From assembly GCF_902804475.1 (NCBI RefSeq), contig NZ_CADCSU010000019.1, positions 1-38,885 on the forward strand: DNA of 38,885 bases, in the 5' to 3' direction. Shown in pieces: positions 1-8,772 of the stretch. Numbering within the stretch: the first letter of the stretch is position 1; every line of letters begins with the position of its first letter. The notes under the pieces are model-generated. The model made no database searches, was not told the origin of the DNA, and worked only from the letters and a program-made list of their open reading frames with translations. A program made the position numbers and the translations under genes. This stretch comes from Flavobacterium bizetiae. Its GTDB lineage: Bacteria; Bacteroidota; Bacteroidia; Flavobacteriales; Flavobacteriaceae.

Positions 1-19
1 GTTTTTATTAGATTAAATT

Positions 20-27
20 TAACTTTG
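20..27 (+). promoter_or_regulatory. Bacteroidota-type promoter -7 element upstream of leader 1
   Basis: TAACTTTG matches the Bacteroidota -7 consensus TAnnTTTG. The matching -33 TTTG lies just left of the window edge, but it can be seen in the paralogous leader at 20730-20733, spaced 19 nt from its own TAACTTTG. Transcription would start near 33 and give a leader of about 500 nt before susC. Confidence 0.65.
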
Positions 28-79
28 TCTATAGAATTAGTAGAGTATAAAAATATTTGAAACCCAAAAGAACTACATT

Positions 80-166
80 TTGAAAACAACCGAAAGCATA
101 TCATTTTACATTCTTCCTAAAAAATATACTTATAACACAGTCTGTTATATGTGCTTCTGTTGCTAA
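80..166 (+). CDS. Candidate cysteine-rich leader peptide (copy 1), 28 aa ending CYMCFCC
   Basis: Short open frame starting at TTG (80), with an in-frame ATG at 149 that would give only MCFCC. Cysteines fall at residues 22, 25, 27 and 28, immediately before the TAA stop. The paralogous leader at 20802-20888 has the same frame and length. Five bases differ: Pro CCT/CCA, Thr ACA/ACC and Cys TGC/TGT are silent, and one codon changes Val (GTC) to Phe (TTT). Similarity between the two leaders drops sharply right after the stop, as expected if the frame is translated. A dyad TATAACA-N5-TGTTATA (131-149) lies inside the frame and could form an RNA hairpin. By analogy with amino-acid-rich attenuator peptides, ribosome stalling on the Cys codons at low Cys-tRNA could control the downstream susC operon. 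Coding is inferred and the TTG start is uncertain. Confidence 0.6.
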   Translation: MKTTESISFYILPKKYTYNTVCYMCFCC

Positions 167-179
167 TTCTTAGCATTTT

Positions 180-231
180 TTTCGTTTAAATTCGATATCT
201 CTTTTTCATCGAATCGATTTAAAAAACGAAA
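180..231 (+). promoter_or_regulatory. Stem-loop just after leader peptide 1 (possible attenuator arm)
   Basis: Begins 14 nt after the leader stop. The outer arms TTTCGTTT (180-187) and AAACGAAA (224-231) and the inner arms ATTCGAT (190-196) and ATCGAAT (208-214) are perfect complements. The second leader has a hairpin in the same place (20904-20952), with outer arms kept and a different but still paired inner stem. A second perfect inverted repeat, TTTGATAC / GTATCAAA, follows at 277-300. Confidence 0.45.
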
Positions 232-364
232 TTTAAAATACACCTCACGATTACTTATTGAAATTACAAAAATCTGTTTGATACTTTAATTTGTATCAAA
301 AAGGATTGTTGAAATTGTACCTATATATTAAAAAGAAAAATAACTAATAACTAAAAAAACTAAG

Positions 365-397
365 ATGAAAAAGACGCAAAGTTGTTGCTGTAAATAA
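365..397 (+). CDS. Candidate 10-aa mini-ORF with a CCC run (MKKTQSCCCK)
   Basis: ATG start with three consecutive cysteine codons (TGT TGC TGT) before Lys and TAA, located 5 nt upstream of a perfect 10-bp hairpin. A 10-codon ORF also sits at the equivalent place in the second leader (21080-21112), but it has only one Cys, so peptide conservation is weak. It may be a second cysteine-sensing leader peptide or a chance ORF. Confidence 0.4.
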   Translation: MKKTQSCCCK

Positions 398-402
398 AAA
401 AA

Positions 403-502
403 GCCATTTCTGCGGCAACAGAAATGGCAAGGCTTAAAGAACATTTATCACTAAATCAAGAATACCATTAGAGAGTTGAAAAATCAACTTTCAAGGCCTC
501 TT
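403..502 (+). promoter_or_regulatory. Conserved RNA element and terminal hairpin before susC 1
   Basis: Hairpin GCCATTTCTG (403-412) / CAGAAATGGC (419-428) with loop CGGCAA. Bases 406-459 are identical over 54 nt to 21115-21168 in the second leader, although the flanking DNA has diverged. GGCTT (431-435) can pair with AAGCC (401-405), which overlaps the first stem arm, so two alternative folds are possible. A second hairpin GAGAGTTGA (471-479) / TCAACTTTC (484-492) with loop AAAA follows; the second leader has a different 9-bp hairpin there. This is probably a cis-acting RNA element controlling susC. I do not recognise a known riboswitch class. Confidence 0.5.
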
Positions 503-530
503 GTTAATTACTTAAAACCAGTACAAAGAA

Positions 531-3500
531 ATGAAAAATTTTTTAAAAATAAACTCATTACTATTTCTCTTGCTTGTCACGGCAGGAATTAATGCCCAAA
601 ATACAACACCTCTTATCCAGTCTAAGCTCGACGGAACTGTGGTAGACGACATTACAAATCAGCCTATTATAGGCGCTTCGGTTGTTATTAAAGGAACAAC
701 TCACGGGGTTCAGACAGACGCTGAAGGAAAATTTTATTTTCAAACCGGTCAAAAATTTCCATACACTTTAATTGTAAGCTACATCGGATATAAAAAGGCT
801 GAAATAGTAGTAGATAAAAACCCGATTACAATCAATTTAAAAGAAGAACGTCAGGAATTAGATGAATTGGTAGTGGTTGGATACGGTTCTCAAAAGAGAA
901 AAGATATTACAGGTTCTGTAGCATCTGTACCAAAAGCCAATCTGTCTCAAGTCACATCATCTGCCGATAACCTATTACGTGGCGCAATTCCCGGAGTGGT
1001 AGTCACACAAAGTTCGGGGCGTCCTGGAGCTTCTTCGAGTGTGCGTATTAGAGGGGGAAACTCGATTACGGCTGGTAATGAACCGCTATATGTTGTAGAC
1101 GGAATCTTAATTTATAACGATAACAATAATAGTACTGCAGGTGTTACGAATGCCGGTGCAACTGTGAATGTCCTTTCTACCATTAACCCTGCTGACATTG
1201 AGTCTATTGAGATATTAAAAGATGCTTCTGCAACTGCCATTTACGGTTCTCGTGGTGCCAATGGTGTTGTGATTATTACAACTAAAAAGGGAACAAAAGG
1301 ACAGGATAATATTTCCTACCAGGGTTATTTTGGATTTCAGAATGTTTCGAAAAAACTAAACTTAATGAATGCCAGCCAATGGGCAAGTTTACGTAATGAT
1401 GTTCAGGCTAGTATAGGTCAGGCTCCGTCTTTTTCTGCGGCTCAGATAGAAGCTTTTAAAACATCCGGAAGCTACGATTGGCAAGACGCTCTTTTTAGAA
1501 CTGCGGCTCCCGTACAAAATCATCAGTTGTCCTTTTCAGGGGGAGACGAACGTTCCAGATACGCTATTTCTGCAGGATATTTTCAACAGGATGGAATTGT
1601 AATTGCATCAGATTTTAAGAGAATATCGCTTCGTGTGAACTACGAAAGAAACTACTCTGAGAAATTTAAATTTGGTGTAAACGCCAACTACAGTAATTCG
1701 ATTTCTAATGGTGTGGGTACCAATGGCGGTGCTACTGCCGGAAGATCTCCAAACCCATTAGTTGTCGCTTTGTATCAACCTCCTGTAGTACCTATAAAAA
1801 ATGCCGACGGGAGTTATAACTTAACCAATAATCCTTATGCAACTGCTGTTAATGGCATTATAGCCAATCCTATTAACGATTTGGTAAGTACCACCAACGA
1901 AACTAAAATAAACAGAATATTAACCAGCTTATTTGGTGAATATAAAATCACTAAAAAACTGGTAGCAAAAGTAGCGGTAAGCGGTGACGTTATCGACACC
2001 AAACAAAATTATTATGCTCCATCTACCACCACTGCTGGAGCAGGAACAAAGGGATTAGCTTCTGTTGGAGATCGTTTGGTAAGTTCTGTACTGAATGAAA
2101 ACACATTGAATTACAATACTACTTTTGGCGAAAATCATAAATTCTCCGCTTTAGGAGGATATACTCTTCAATACACTCAGGGTGAAGTTGTAAATGCGGG
2201 GGCCAATACTTTTGTAAATGATGCTAATACTTATAATGCCCTGCAAGATGGTGTTCCTGTAAAACCATACAGTGATGCATTCGAAAGTGTATTGAAATCA
2301 TGGTTAACCAGAATAAACTATTCATACAAAGGAAAATACAACTTTACTTTATCGGCACGTGCCGATGGTTCGTCAAGATTTGGATCAGAATCACTTTGGG
2401 GGTATTTTCCTTCGGCGGGATTTTCATGGAATATTACCGACGAAGATTTTGCTAAAAATATTAAAGGCGTAACCGAAGCCAAACTTCGACTTACAGCCGG
2501 AACAACAGGAAACCAGGAAATTGGTAATTACCTTTCTCTTGCGCAAATGGGTTCTGTAAACTATGCTTTTGGAGGAACATTACAAACAGGATTAGCTCCT
2601 ACCCGATTGGCAAATCCAGATTTGAAATGGGAAAAAACAAATCAATATAATGTTGGTTTAGACTTATCATTATTAGACCGAAAAATCAATTTTGTTTTTG
2701 ATGTGTATTACAAGAAAACAAACGATTTACTGATCAACGTACCTATTCCGCTTACTTCTGGTTATGCTACAGTTCTTCAAAATATTGGAGGCGTTGAAAA
2801 TAAAGGTATTGAAATTGGTCTGACAACAGAAAATGTAAAAACAGAAAATTTCTCATGGAACTCCAATGTTGTATTCTCTGCCAACAGAAACAAAGTCCTT
2901 TCGATAGGAAACGGAGTGGATCAGTTTTTTCCGGTAGTACCAAACGGATCTTTATTGCAACAACAACCTGTAACCGTAAAAGTAGGATTGCCATTAGGAA
3001 CTTTCTGGGGATATAAAACAAACGGAATTTTCCAGACTCAGGAAGAAGTAAATACTCAGCCAAAAATAAACAGTTTGGCCAATACAAAAGTTGGAGACAG
3101 AAAATATGTGGATACTAACGGAGATGGTGTAATTACTGCCCTTGACAAAGGAAATCTGGGAACTTCTCAACCCAAATTTGTTGGAAGTTTTAGTAACACG
3201 GTTTCTTATCGTGATTTTGATCTTAACTTCTCTTTTCAGGGATCTTACGGCGGAAAGATATTTAATGCTTTAAATCAGCAATTAGAGATCTCTACTCTTG
3301 GTACAAATGCCAATGTTACTCTTGAAGATCGCTGGACGTCAACGAACCCAAGCAATGAAATCCCGAGAGCAACAAGTTCTCCTCTAGGAATCGTTTCTGA
3401 AAGATATGTAGAAGATGCCTCTTTTTTAAGATTAAAATTAATCACTTTAGGATATACACTACCTAAAAGCGCTTCATCAAGATTAGGGGCTAAAAGCATT

Positions 3501-3662
3501 AAATTTTATGTATCTGCTGAAAATTTAATTACATGGACAAAATACACTGGTTATGATCCAGAGGTAAGTTCTTACGAACAAAACAACTTATATCCTGGAA
3601 TTGATTTTGGTTCTTATCCAAACTCTAAAACATTCATTTCAGGCCTGAACATAACTTTCTAA
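531..3662 (+). CDS. SusC/RagA-family TonB-dependent outer-membrane transporter
   Basis: 1043 aa. A signal peptide at about residues 1-22 (ending INAQ) is followed by a carboxypeptidase-D regulatory-like domain (about 35-110, with GTVVDDITNQPIIGASV), the SusC hallmark VVVGYG (about 115-120), a plug domain (about 125-240, containing the DASATAIYGSRGANGVV motif) and a long beta-barrel ending in the typical terminal Phe. SusC proteins import substrates across the outer membrane using TonB energy, with a SusD lipoprotein as lid. susD starts 16 nt downstream. The genes that follow are sulfatases, so a sulfated organic molecule is the likely cargo; its identity cannot be read. The N-terminal ~110 residues closely resemble those of the second SusC (21239-24424), while the barrels are divergent. 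Confidence 0.93.
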   Translation: MKNFLKINSLLFLLLVTAGINAQNTTPLIQSKLDGTVVDDITNQPIIGASVVIKGTTHGVQTDAEGKFYFQTGQKFPYTLIVSYIGYKKAEIVVDKNPITINLKEERQELDELVVVGYGSQKRKDITGSVASVPKANLSQVTSSADNLLRGAIPGVVVTQSSGRPGASSSVRIRGGNSITAGNEPLYVVDGILIYNDNNNSTAGVTNAGATVNVLSTINPADIESIEILKDASATAIYGSRGANGVVIITTKKGTKGQDNISYQGYFGFQNVSKKLNLMNASQWASLRNDVQASIGQAPSFSAAQIEAFKTSGSYDWQDALFRTAAPVQNHQLSFSGGDERSRYAISAGYFQQDGIVIASDFKRISLRVNYERNYSEKFKFGVNANYSNSISNGVGTNGGATAGRSPNPLVVALYQPPVVPIKNADGSYNLTNNPYATAVNGIIANPINDLVSTTNETKINRILTSLFGEYKITKKLVAKVAVSGDVIDTKQNYYAPSTTTAGAGTKGLASVGDRLVSSVLNENTLNYNTTFGENHKFSALGGYTLQYTQGEVVNAGANTFVNDANTYNALQDGVPVKPYSDAFESVLKSWLTRINYSYKGKYNFTLSARADGSSRFGSESLWGYFPSAGFSWNITDEDFAKNIKGVTEAKLRLTAGTTGNQEIGNYLSLAQMGSVNYAFGGTLQTGLAPTRLANPDLKWEKTNQYNVGLDLSLLDRKINFVFDVYYKKTNDLLINVPIPLTSGYATVLQNIGGVENKGIEIGLTTENVKTENFSWNSNVVFSANRNKVLSIGNGVDQFFPVVPNGSLLQQQPVTVKVGLPLGTFWGYKTNGIFQTQEEVNTQPKINSLANTKVGDRKYVDTNGDGVITALDKGNLGTSQPKFVGSFSNTVSYRDFDLNFSFQGSYGGKIFNALNQQLEISTLGTNANVTLEDRWTSTNPSNEIPRATSSPLGIVSERYVEDASFLRLKLITLGYTLPKSASSRLGAKSIKFYVSAENLITWTKYTGYDPEVSSYEQNNLYPGIDFGSYPNSKTFISGLNITF

Positions 3663-3678
3663 GTAAAAAATATACACA

Positions 3679-5151
3679 ATGAAAAAGATAATAATAACAA
3701 TCATACTAAGTGCCGGTTTATTTGCATCGTGCACAGATTTAGAGGTAACACCTACCTCTTTTGTAACCGAAGATAAATATTTTAAAACTCAGGATGATGC
3801 TGTTGCAAGTGTAACTGCTGTTTACGCATCTTTAAGTCTTGATCCGGGAGAACAAAGTTTATTTGGCAGAAATCTTTATTTCTTAACCGATATGGCTTCT
3901 GATTATGCAGCGGCAGGAGTTTCGGCAACAAACCCACAAGTAAGAGCTTTGAGCAGCTTAACGCATGATGCTACTTCTGATCGTGTTCAGGTAGCGTGGC
4001 GCCAAATCTACAACGGTATTAACAGAGCCAATGTTTCTATTGATAATATTCCTAAAGTAACAGGAAATGAAACCGTTAAAACAAGATTAATCAATGAAGC
4101 AAAATTCATTAGAGGATTATTGTATTTTCAGGCCGTTCGTCTTTGGGGCGGAGTTCCTATCGTTTTGCATGAACCAACATCTATACAATTAGAAAGTTTA
4201 AAATCAAGAAGAGAAAGTGTAGATGCTGTTTATACTCAAATTATTTCAGATCTAAATGCTGCCGAAGCTTTACCGGCAACTTATCCTGCAAGTGATGCCG
4301 GACGTGCAACATCAGGTGCGGCAAAAGCAATTTTAGCCAAAGTATATTTAACCCGAAAAGATTATCCAAATGCTATTTTAAAAGCGAGAGAAGTTATCAA
4401 TGGAGGTTATGGATACGGACTTTTTGAAAGTTTTCAGGATATTTTTACGAAAACAAAAAAGAACGGAAAAGAGCATATTTTCTCGGTTCAGTTTGAACCC
4501 AATCAGGCAGGAAACGGATCTAGCGGAAGTACTTTTCAATCTACATCATTTATAGGTTTTACAGCGACAGAACCGGCAGATATAATCTCAGACGTTGCTT
4601 TATTCTATGATATTTATGCTCCGGGAGATACCCGAAGAGATGTAAGTTATGCCAAACAATTACCAATTCCGGGAACTGCGAATATTTATACTTTCCCGAA
4701 ACCCATCTTTAAAAAATATATCGATTTTACCAATTTGGCTACTCCGGGCAACGTAGCCATTAACTTCCCGATCATTCGTTATGCAGATATTTTATTGTCT
4801 TTAGCAGAAGCGATAAACGAACAAGGAACGCCAACTCCGGAAGCTTACGAACTGATCAATCAGGTAAGAAGAAGAGCTTTTGCAAAACCAATTACAACTC
4901 CGGATCCTTCTGTAGATTTATCAGGATTAACACAAGCTACTTTTAGAGCTGCTATTCAGGAAGAACGCAAAAAAGAATTTGTTCAGGAAGGACAACGCTG
5001 GTTTGATTTAGTTCGTTGGGGAACTTTGGTTACCGAAGTTAAAAAAGTAACCGCTAAAAACTCTGTTTCAGAAAGAAATAATCTATATCCGATTCCGCAA
5101 AGCGAAAGAAGTATTGATCCGGTTGGTCTACCACAAAATCCAGGTTACTAA
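3679..5151 (+). CDS. SusD/RagB-family outer-membrane lipoprotein
   Basis: 490 aa. The N-terminus has a lipoprotein signal with lipobox LFASC, so mature lipoprotein starts at Cys17. The N-terminal TPR-like region and the C-terminal RagB/SusD block (EERKKEFVQEGQRWFDLVRWG and IPQSER near the end) are typical. SusD proteins bind the substrate on the cell surface and cap the SusC barrel. It lies 16 nt after susC and ends 1 nt before the sulfatase start, so the genes are cotranscribed and probably translationally coupled. Confidence 0.93.
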   Translation: MKKIIITIILSAGLFASCTDLEVTPTSFVTEDKYFKTQDDAVASVTAVYASLSLDPGEQSLFGRNLYFLTDMASDYAAAGVSATNPQVRALSSLTHDATSDRVQVAWRQIYNGINRANVSIDNIPKVTGNETVKTRLINEAKFIRGLLYFQAVRLWGGVPIVLHEPTSIQLESLKSRRESVDAVYTQIISDLNAAEALPATYPASDAGRATSGAAKAILAKVYLTRKDYPNAILKAREVINGGYGYGLFESFQDIFTKTKKNGKEHIFSVQFEPNQAGNGSSGSTFQSTSFIGFTATEPADIISDVALFYDIYAPGDTRRDVSYAKQLPIPGTANIYTFPKPIFKKYIDFTNLATPGNVAINFPIIRYADILLSLAEAINEQGTPTPEAYELINQVRRRAFAKPITTPDPSVDLSGLTQATFRAAIQEERKKEFVQEGQRWFDLVRWGTLVTEVKKVTAKNSVSERNNLYPIPQSERSIDPVGLPQNPGY

Positions 5152-5152
5152 A

Positions 5153-6721
5153 ATGATTAAAAAACTGTTCATCCTTGCCCTATTGTTTGTTGCACAATCT
5201 CAGCTATTGGCACAGAAACAGCAACCCAATATCATCGTCATTTTAGCAGATGATTTAGGTTTCTCAGATATTGGTGCTTTTGGTTCAGAAATTAATACAC
5301 CAAACCTAAATAAGCTCGCCAAAAACGGGCTTATTATAAAGCAGTTTTACAATGCCGGGCGCTGCTGTCCTTCTCGTGCAGCATTGCTCACGGGTTTGTA
5401 TCCGCATCAGGCAGGCGTTGGAGACATGGTTCAGGATAAAGGATTTCCGGCATATCAGGGCTATTTAAACGAGCATTGCATCACGATTGGGCAAGCATTA
5501 AAACAGGCAGGATACAGTACTATTGTTTCAGGAAAATGGCATGTTGGTTTAGTACCATCAGCCTGGGCAGTAAACAGAGGGTTTGATGATTCTTTTACAT
5601 TACAAAACAACGGAAGCAGTTATTTTAACTCGCAACCTTTATATAACGACGGAAGAAAAGTTACTTTTTTGAAAGGAGATAAAGAAATTATCCGCACGGA
5701 TACTGCTACTTATCTGACTCAGGAAATTACCAATTTCGCCATTAGTTCTTTAGAAAAACAGCACAATCAGCAAAAACCATTTTTTCTATATGTTGCGTAT
5801 AATGCCCCACATTGGCCCATTCAGGCTTTGCCGGAAGACATTGCAAAATACAAAGGAAAATATCTGGAAGGCTGGGATAAATTGAGAGCAAGCCGTTTTA
5901 AGAAATTAAAAGAACTGGGAATTATTGATAAAAACTGGGATTTATCCAATCGTTATGAAAAAGTGCCGGATTGGGAAAAACTAAGCGCCGAAGAAAAAGA
6001 AAAATGGGATACGCGAATGGCAATTTACGCCGCCATGATCGACAGAATGGATGCCGGAATTGGAGAAATCCTGCAAAAAGTAAAGTCGTTAGGAGAAGAA
6101 GATAATACACTAATTCTTTTTCTTTCGGATAATGGCGGAAGTGCCGATGATGTAAAAAACTGGAATTATGTTACGCAAAAAAACGGAACACCTGGTTCAG
6201 TTGCATCAATTGACAGTTACGAAAGTCCGTGGGGAAATGTGAGCAACACGCCTTTTCAATTATTCAAAAAGAACACTCACGAAGGTGGTATTGCTTCTCC
6301 TTTTATTGCTTATTATCCAAAGCATATTAAGGCCGGAACAGTAAGCAATCGAATAAGTCATGTGATTGATATTTTCCCAACTTGTCTGGAATATGCAGGT
6401 TTTAAATATCCGGAGAATTTTCAAGGAAAAAGTCTCACAGCCTTAGAAGGAATTAGTTTAAAAAAAGAATTTGAAGGACAACAATCTAACGCACACGAAG
6501 CCTTGTTTTGGGAACATGAAGGCAGCAAAGCAGTACGAAAAGGCAATTGGAAAGCAGTAGCCGAAAACAATCAGCCCTGGGAATTGTACAATCTTGCTAC
6601 AGACCGGACGGAAACAAAAAATGTAGCAAAATCAGAACCAAAACTGCTGCAAAGCCTGATTGAATTACATCAACAATGGTCTGTAAAAGTAGGTGTCGAA
6701 GATTGGAATAAAATAAAATAG
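5153..6721 (+). CDS. Secreted sulfatase, AtsA-like (formylglycine-dependent)
   Basis: 522 aa from ATG 5153. An upstream TTG at 5114 would overlap susD and precede the signal peptide, so I reject it. The signal peptide is about residues 1-20 (ends LLA). The alkaline-phosphatase-fold sulfatase domain (PF00884) shows the metal-binding ADDLG motif and the signature CCPSRAALLTG, with Cys71 the residue expected to be converted to formylglycine. SGKWHVG, APHWPIQA and LFLSDNGG supply other active-site blocks. Overall layout resembles Pseudomonas AtsA-type arylsulfatases. It should hydrolyse sulfate esters in the periplasm or at the surface. It is third in the susCD operon. Related to the sulfatase at 18565. 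Confidence 0.93.
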   Translation: MIKKLFILALLFVAQSQLLAQKQQPNIIVILADDLGFSDIGAFGSEINTPNLNKLAKNGLIIKQFYNAGRCCPSRAALLTGLYPHQAGVGDMVQDKGFPAYQGYLNEHCITIGQALKQAGYSTIVSGKWHVGLVPSAWAVNRGFDDSFTLQNNGSSYFNSQPLYNDGRKVTFLKGDKEIIRTDTATYLTQEITNFAISSLEKQHNQQKPFFLYVAYNAPHWPIQALPEDIAKYKGKYLEGWDKLRASRFKKLKELGIIDKNWDLSNRYEKVPDWEKLSAEEKEKWDTRMAIYAAMIDRMDAGIGEILQKVKSLGEEDNTLILFLSDNGGSADDVKNWNYVTQKNGTPGSVASIDSYESPWGNVSNTPFQLFKKNTHEGGIASPFIAYYPKHIKAGTVSNRISHVIDIFPTCLEYAGFKYPENFQGKSLTALEGISLKKEFEGQQSNAHEALFWEHEGSKAVRKGNWKAVAENNQPWELYNLATDRTETKNVAKSEPKLLQSLIELHQQWSVKVGVEDWNKIK

Positions 6722-6763
6722 TTTAACAGTGATTACGCATTAAATAATTAAAAATTTAATCTA

Positions 6764-8707
6764 ATGAAAAAATTCAAATTTAATAGTACAATCAAAAGCT
6801 CGCAAAAAGGGCTTTTGATTACTGCATTGCTTATTGCACAATTTGGTTTTACACAAACCAAACCAGAAGAATTTAAAGGCGTTATTGGTAAAACATTAGC
6901 CGAGTCTAAAGAATACTGGCCAGATCCGGTAAAAGCGCCTGAGGGTGCACCAAACGTTATCTGGATTTTACTTGACGATGTAGGATTTGGAGCTTCAAGT
7001 TCTTTTGGAGGTTTGATACAAACTCCCACTTTCGATCAGTTAGCGAATAATGGTTTACGATATACCAATTTTCATACTACAGCAATTTGTGCCCCTACCC
7101 GCGCCGCCTTATTAACCGGAAGAAATTCAGGAAGAGTGCACGTTAGCGGATTTTCTCATACCATTTTATCAGCAGGATTTCCGGGTTGGGATGGTCGAAT
7201 TCCTTCTGATAAAGGAACAATTGCTGAGATTTTACGTGAAAACGGATACAACACTTTTGCCGTTGGTAAATATGGTGTAACTCCGGATGAAGAAGCTACA
7301 GATGCCGGACCGTTTGACAGATGGCCAACCGGAAAAGGATTTGATCATTTTTACGGATTCTTAGGTTCTCAGACAGATCAGTACAATCCTGATTTGGTAG
7401 AAGATCAGGTTCATATTAAATCTGACGGAAGACATTTAAACGAACTGATTACAGATAAAGCAATAAGTTTCATTCAGAAACAACAAAAAGCGGCACCTGG
7501 AAAACCTTTCTTCTTGTATTATGCACCCGGAGCAGCTCACGCACCGCATCAGGTAGCCACAAAATGGAGTGATCCTTACAGAGGCAAGTTTGATAAAGGA
7601 TGGGATGCTTATCGCGAAGAAGTAATTGCTAACCAAAAGAAATTGGGCGTAATTCCTGCCAATGCGGTTTTACCGGAACGTAACCCATTAATTGCGGACT
7701 GGAAAAAATTAACTCCGGATCAGAAAAAAGTGTATGCTCGTTTTATGGAAGTTTATGCCGGTTTCTTAACCTATACCGATTATGAAATTGGAAGAGTCGT
7801 GAATTACTTAAAAGAAAGCAATCAGTTAGAGAATACCGTAATTTTTGTTGCAATTGGTGATAACGGAGCAAGTAAAGAAGGGACTACCGAAGGAACCATT
7901 AACCAAAGTTTATTTTCGCAAGGCGGTTCTGATGAAGAAAACTTAAAGAAAAACTTAGCGAATATCGACGAAATTGGTACACCAAAAGGACTTAATACTA
8001 ATTATCCTTTAGGATGGGCTCAGGCAACAAATGTTCCGTTTAAAAACTGGAAACAAGATGCACAATCAGAAGGAGGAACACATAATCCGTTGATTGTTTA
8101 TTATCCAAAAGGAATTAAAGATAAAGGTGGAATCAGAAATCAATACAGCCATGTAACCGATTTATTGCCAACCACATTGGATATTGCAGGAATTAAAGCT
8201 CCGGAATATATCAAATCAGTAAAACAGGATATTATTCAGGGTTCTTCTTTGTATGCTTCATTAAATGATGCTAAAGCAGAATCTTTACATAAAGTGCAAT
8301 ACTATTATATTTTTGGAAACAGAGCAATTTATAAAGATGGATGGAAAGCCGGAGCGGCACATTTACCGGATTCATTTGCTGTGAAAAAAGCGTTAGGAAA
8401 AAATGAAAAACCTGCCGAAAGCAACTTTGATAATGATGTTTGGGAATTGTACAACTTAAACGAAGATTTTAACGAGCGTAATAATCTGGCTAAAAAATAC
8501 CCTGAAAAATTAGCTGAGCTTAAACAACTATTTGATGAGCAAGCCAAAGAAAACAATGTTTATCCACTAATCGACTGGCAAGATGTATACAACAGAAGAA
8601 TACACAATAACGGCTCAGATAAAGGAAAAACACTTCAGGATTTAGTAAAACAAGTAACGAAAGGCGGAAATACTGAAAACGCAGGAAAAACCGGAAGTGC
8701 GAACTAA
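6764..8707 (+). CDS. Secreted arylsulfatase-type sulfatase (large form)
   Basis: 647 aa, signal peptide about residues 1-30 (FGFTQT). PF00884 sulfatase with LLDDVGFG metal-binding motif and signature CAPTRAALLTGRN (Cys109 = formylglycine precursor). VGKYGV replaces the more usual GKWH motif, and AIGDNGAS gives the Asp-Asn metal ligands. The C-terminus (NEDFNERNNLA) is typical of arylsulfatases. The sequence differs clearly from the AtsA-like pair at 5153 and 18565, suggesting a different sulfate ester substrate. It begins 42 nt after the previous sulfatase, same operon. The change of GKWH to GKYG alters a residue that usually contacts the sulfate or metal and may affect specificity. Confidence 0.92.
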   Translation: MKKFKFNSTIKSSQKGLLITALLIAQFGFTQTKPEEFKGVIGKTLAESKEYWPDPVKAPEGAPNVIWILLDDVGFGASSSFGGLIQTPTFDQLANNGLRYTNFHTTAICAPTRAALLTGRNSGRVHVSGFSHTILSAGFPGWDGRIPSDKGTIAEILRENGYNTFAVGKYGVTPDEEATDAGPFDRWPTGKGFDHFYGFLGSQTDQYNPDLVEDQVHIKSDGRHLNELITDKAISFIQKQQKAAPGKPFFLYYAPGAAHAPHQVATKWSDPYRGKFDKGWDAYREEVIANQKKLGVIPANAVLPERNPLIADWKKLTPDQKKVYARFMEVYAGFLTYTDYEIGRVVNYLKESNQLENTVIFVAIGDNGASKEGTTEGTINQSLFSQGGSDEENLKKNLANIDEIGTPKGLNTNYPLGWAQATNVPFKNWKQDAQSEGGTHNPLIVYYPKGIKDKGGIRNQYSHVTDLLPTTLDIAGIKAPEYIKSVKQDIIQGSSLYASLNDAKAESLHKVQYYYIFGNRAIYKDGWKAGAAHLPDSFAVKKALGKNEKPAESNFDNDVWELYNLNEDFNERNNLAKKYPEKLAELKQLFDEQAKENNVYPLIDWQDVYNRRIHNNGSDKGKTLQDLVKQVTKGGNTENAGKTGSAN

Positions 8708-8720
8708 TATATGATTTTAA

Positions 8721-8750
8721 ATCCTGCAAGTTTTAAAATCCTTGCAGGAT
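8721..8750 (+). repeat. Perfect 10-bp hairpin (ATCCTGCAAG / CTTGCAGGAT)
   Basis: Arms at 8721-8730 and 8741-8750 with a 10-nt A/T loop. There is no T-run on either side, so I read it as a REP-like intergenic palindrome rather than a good terminator. It may partly attenuate between the sulfatase and the DUF1254-like gene. Confidence 0.5.
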
Positions 8751-8772
8751 AATAACTTATAACAAATAAATT

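Noticed and set aside
1..530. SAM-type or other known riboswitch in the susC leaders
   Set aside because: Neither leader shows the conserved core sequences of SAM-I, TPP, cobalamin or FMN riboswitches that I could recognise; the Cys-rich ORF explains the leader better.
5114..5152. TTG start extending the first sulfatase 13 codons upstream
   Set aside because: It overlaps susD and puts polar residues before a normal signal peptide; ATG 5153 gives a standard signal peptide 1 nt after the susD stop.
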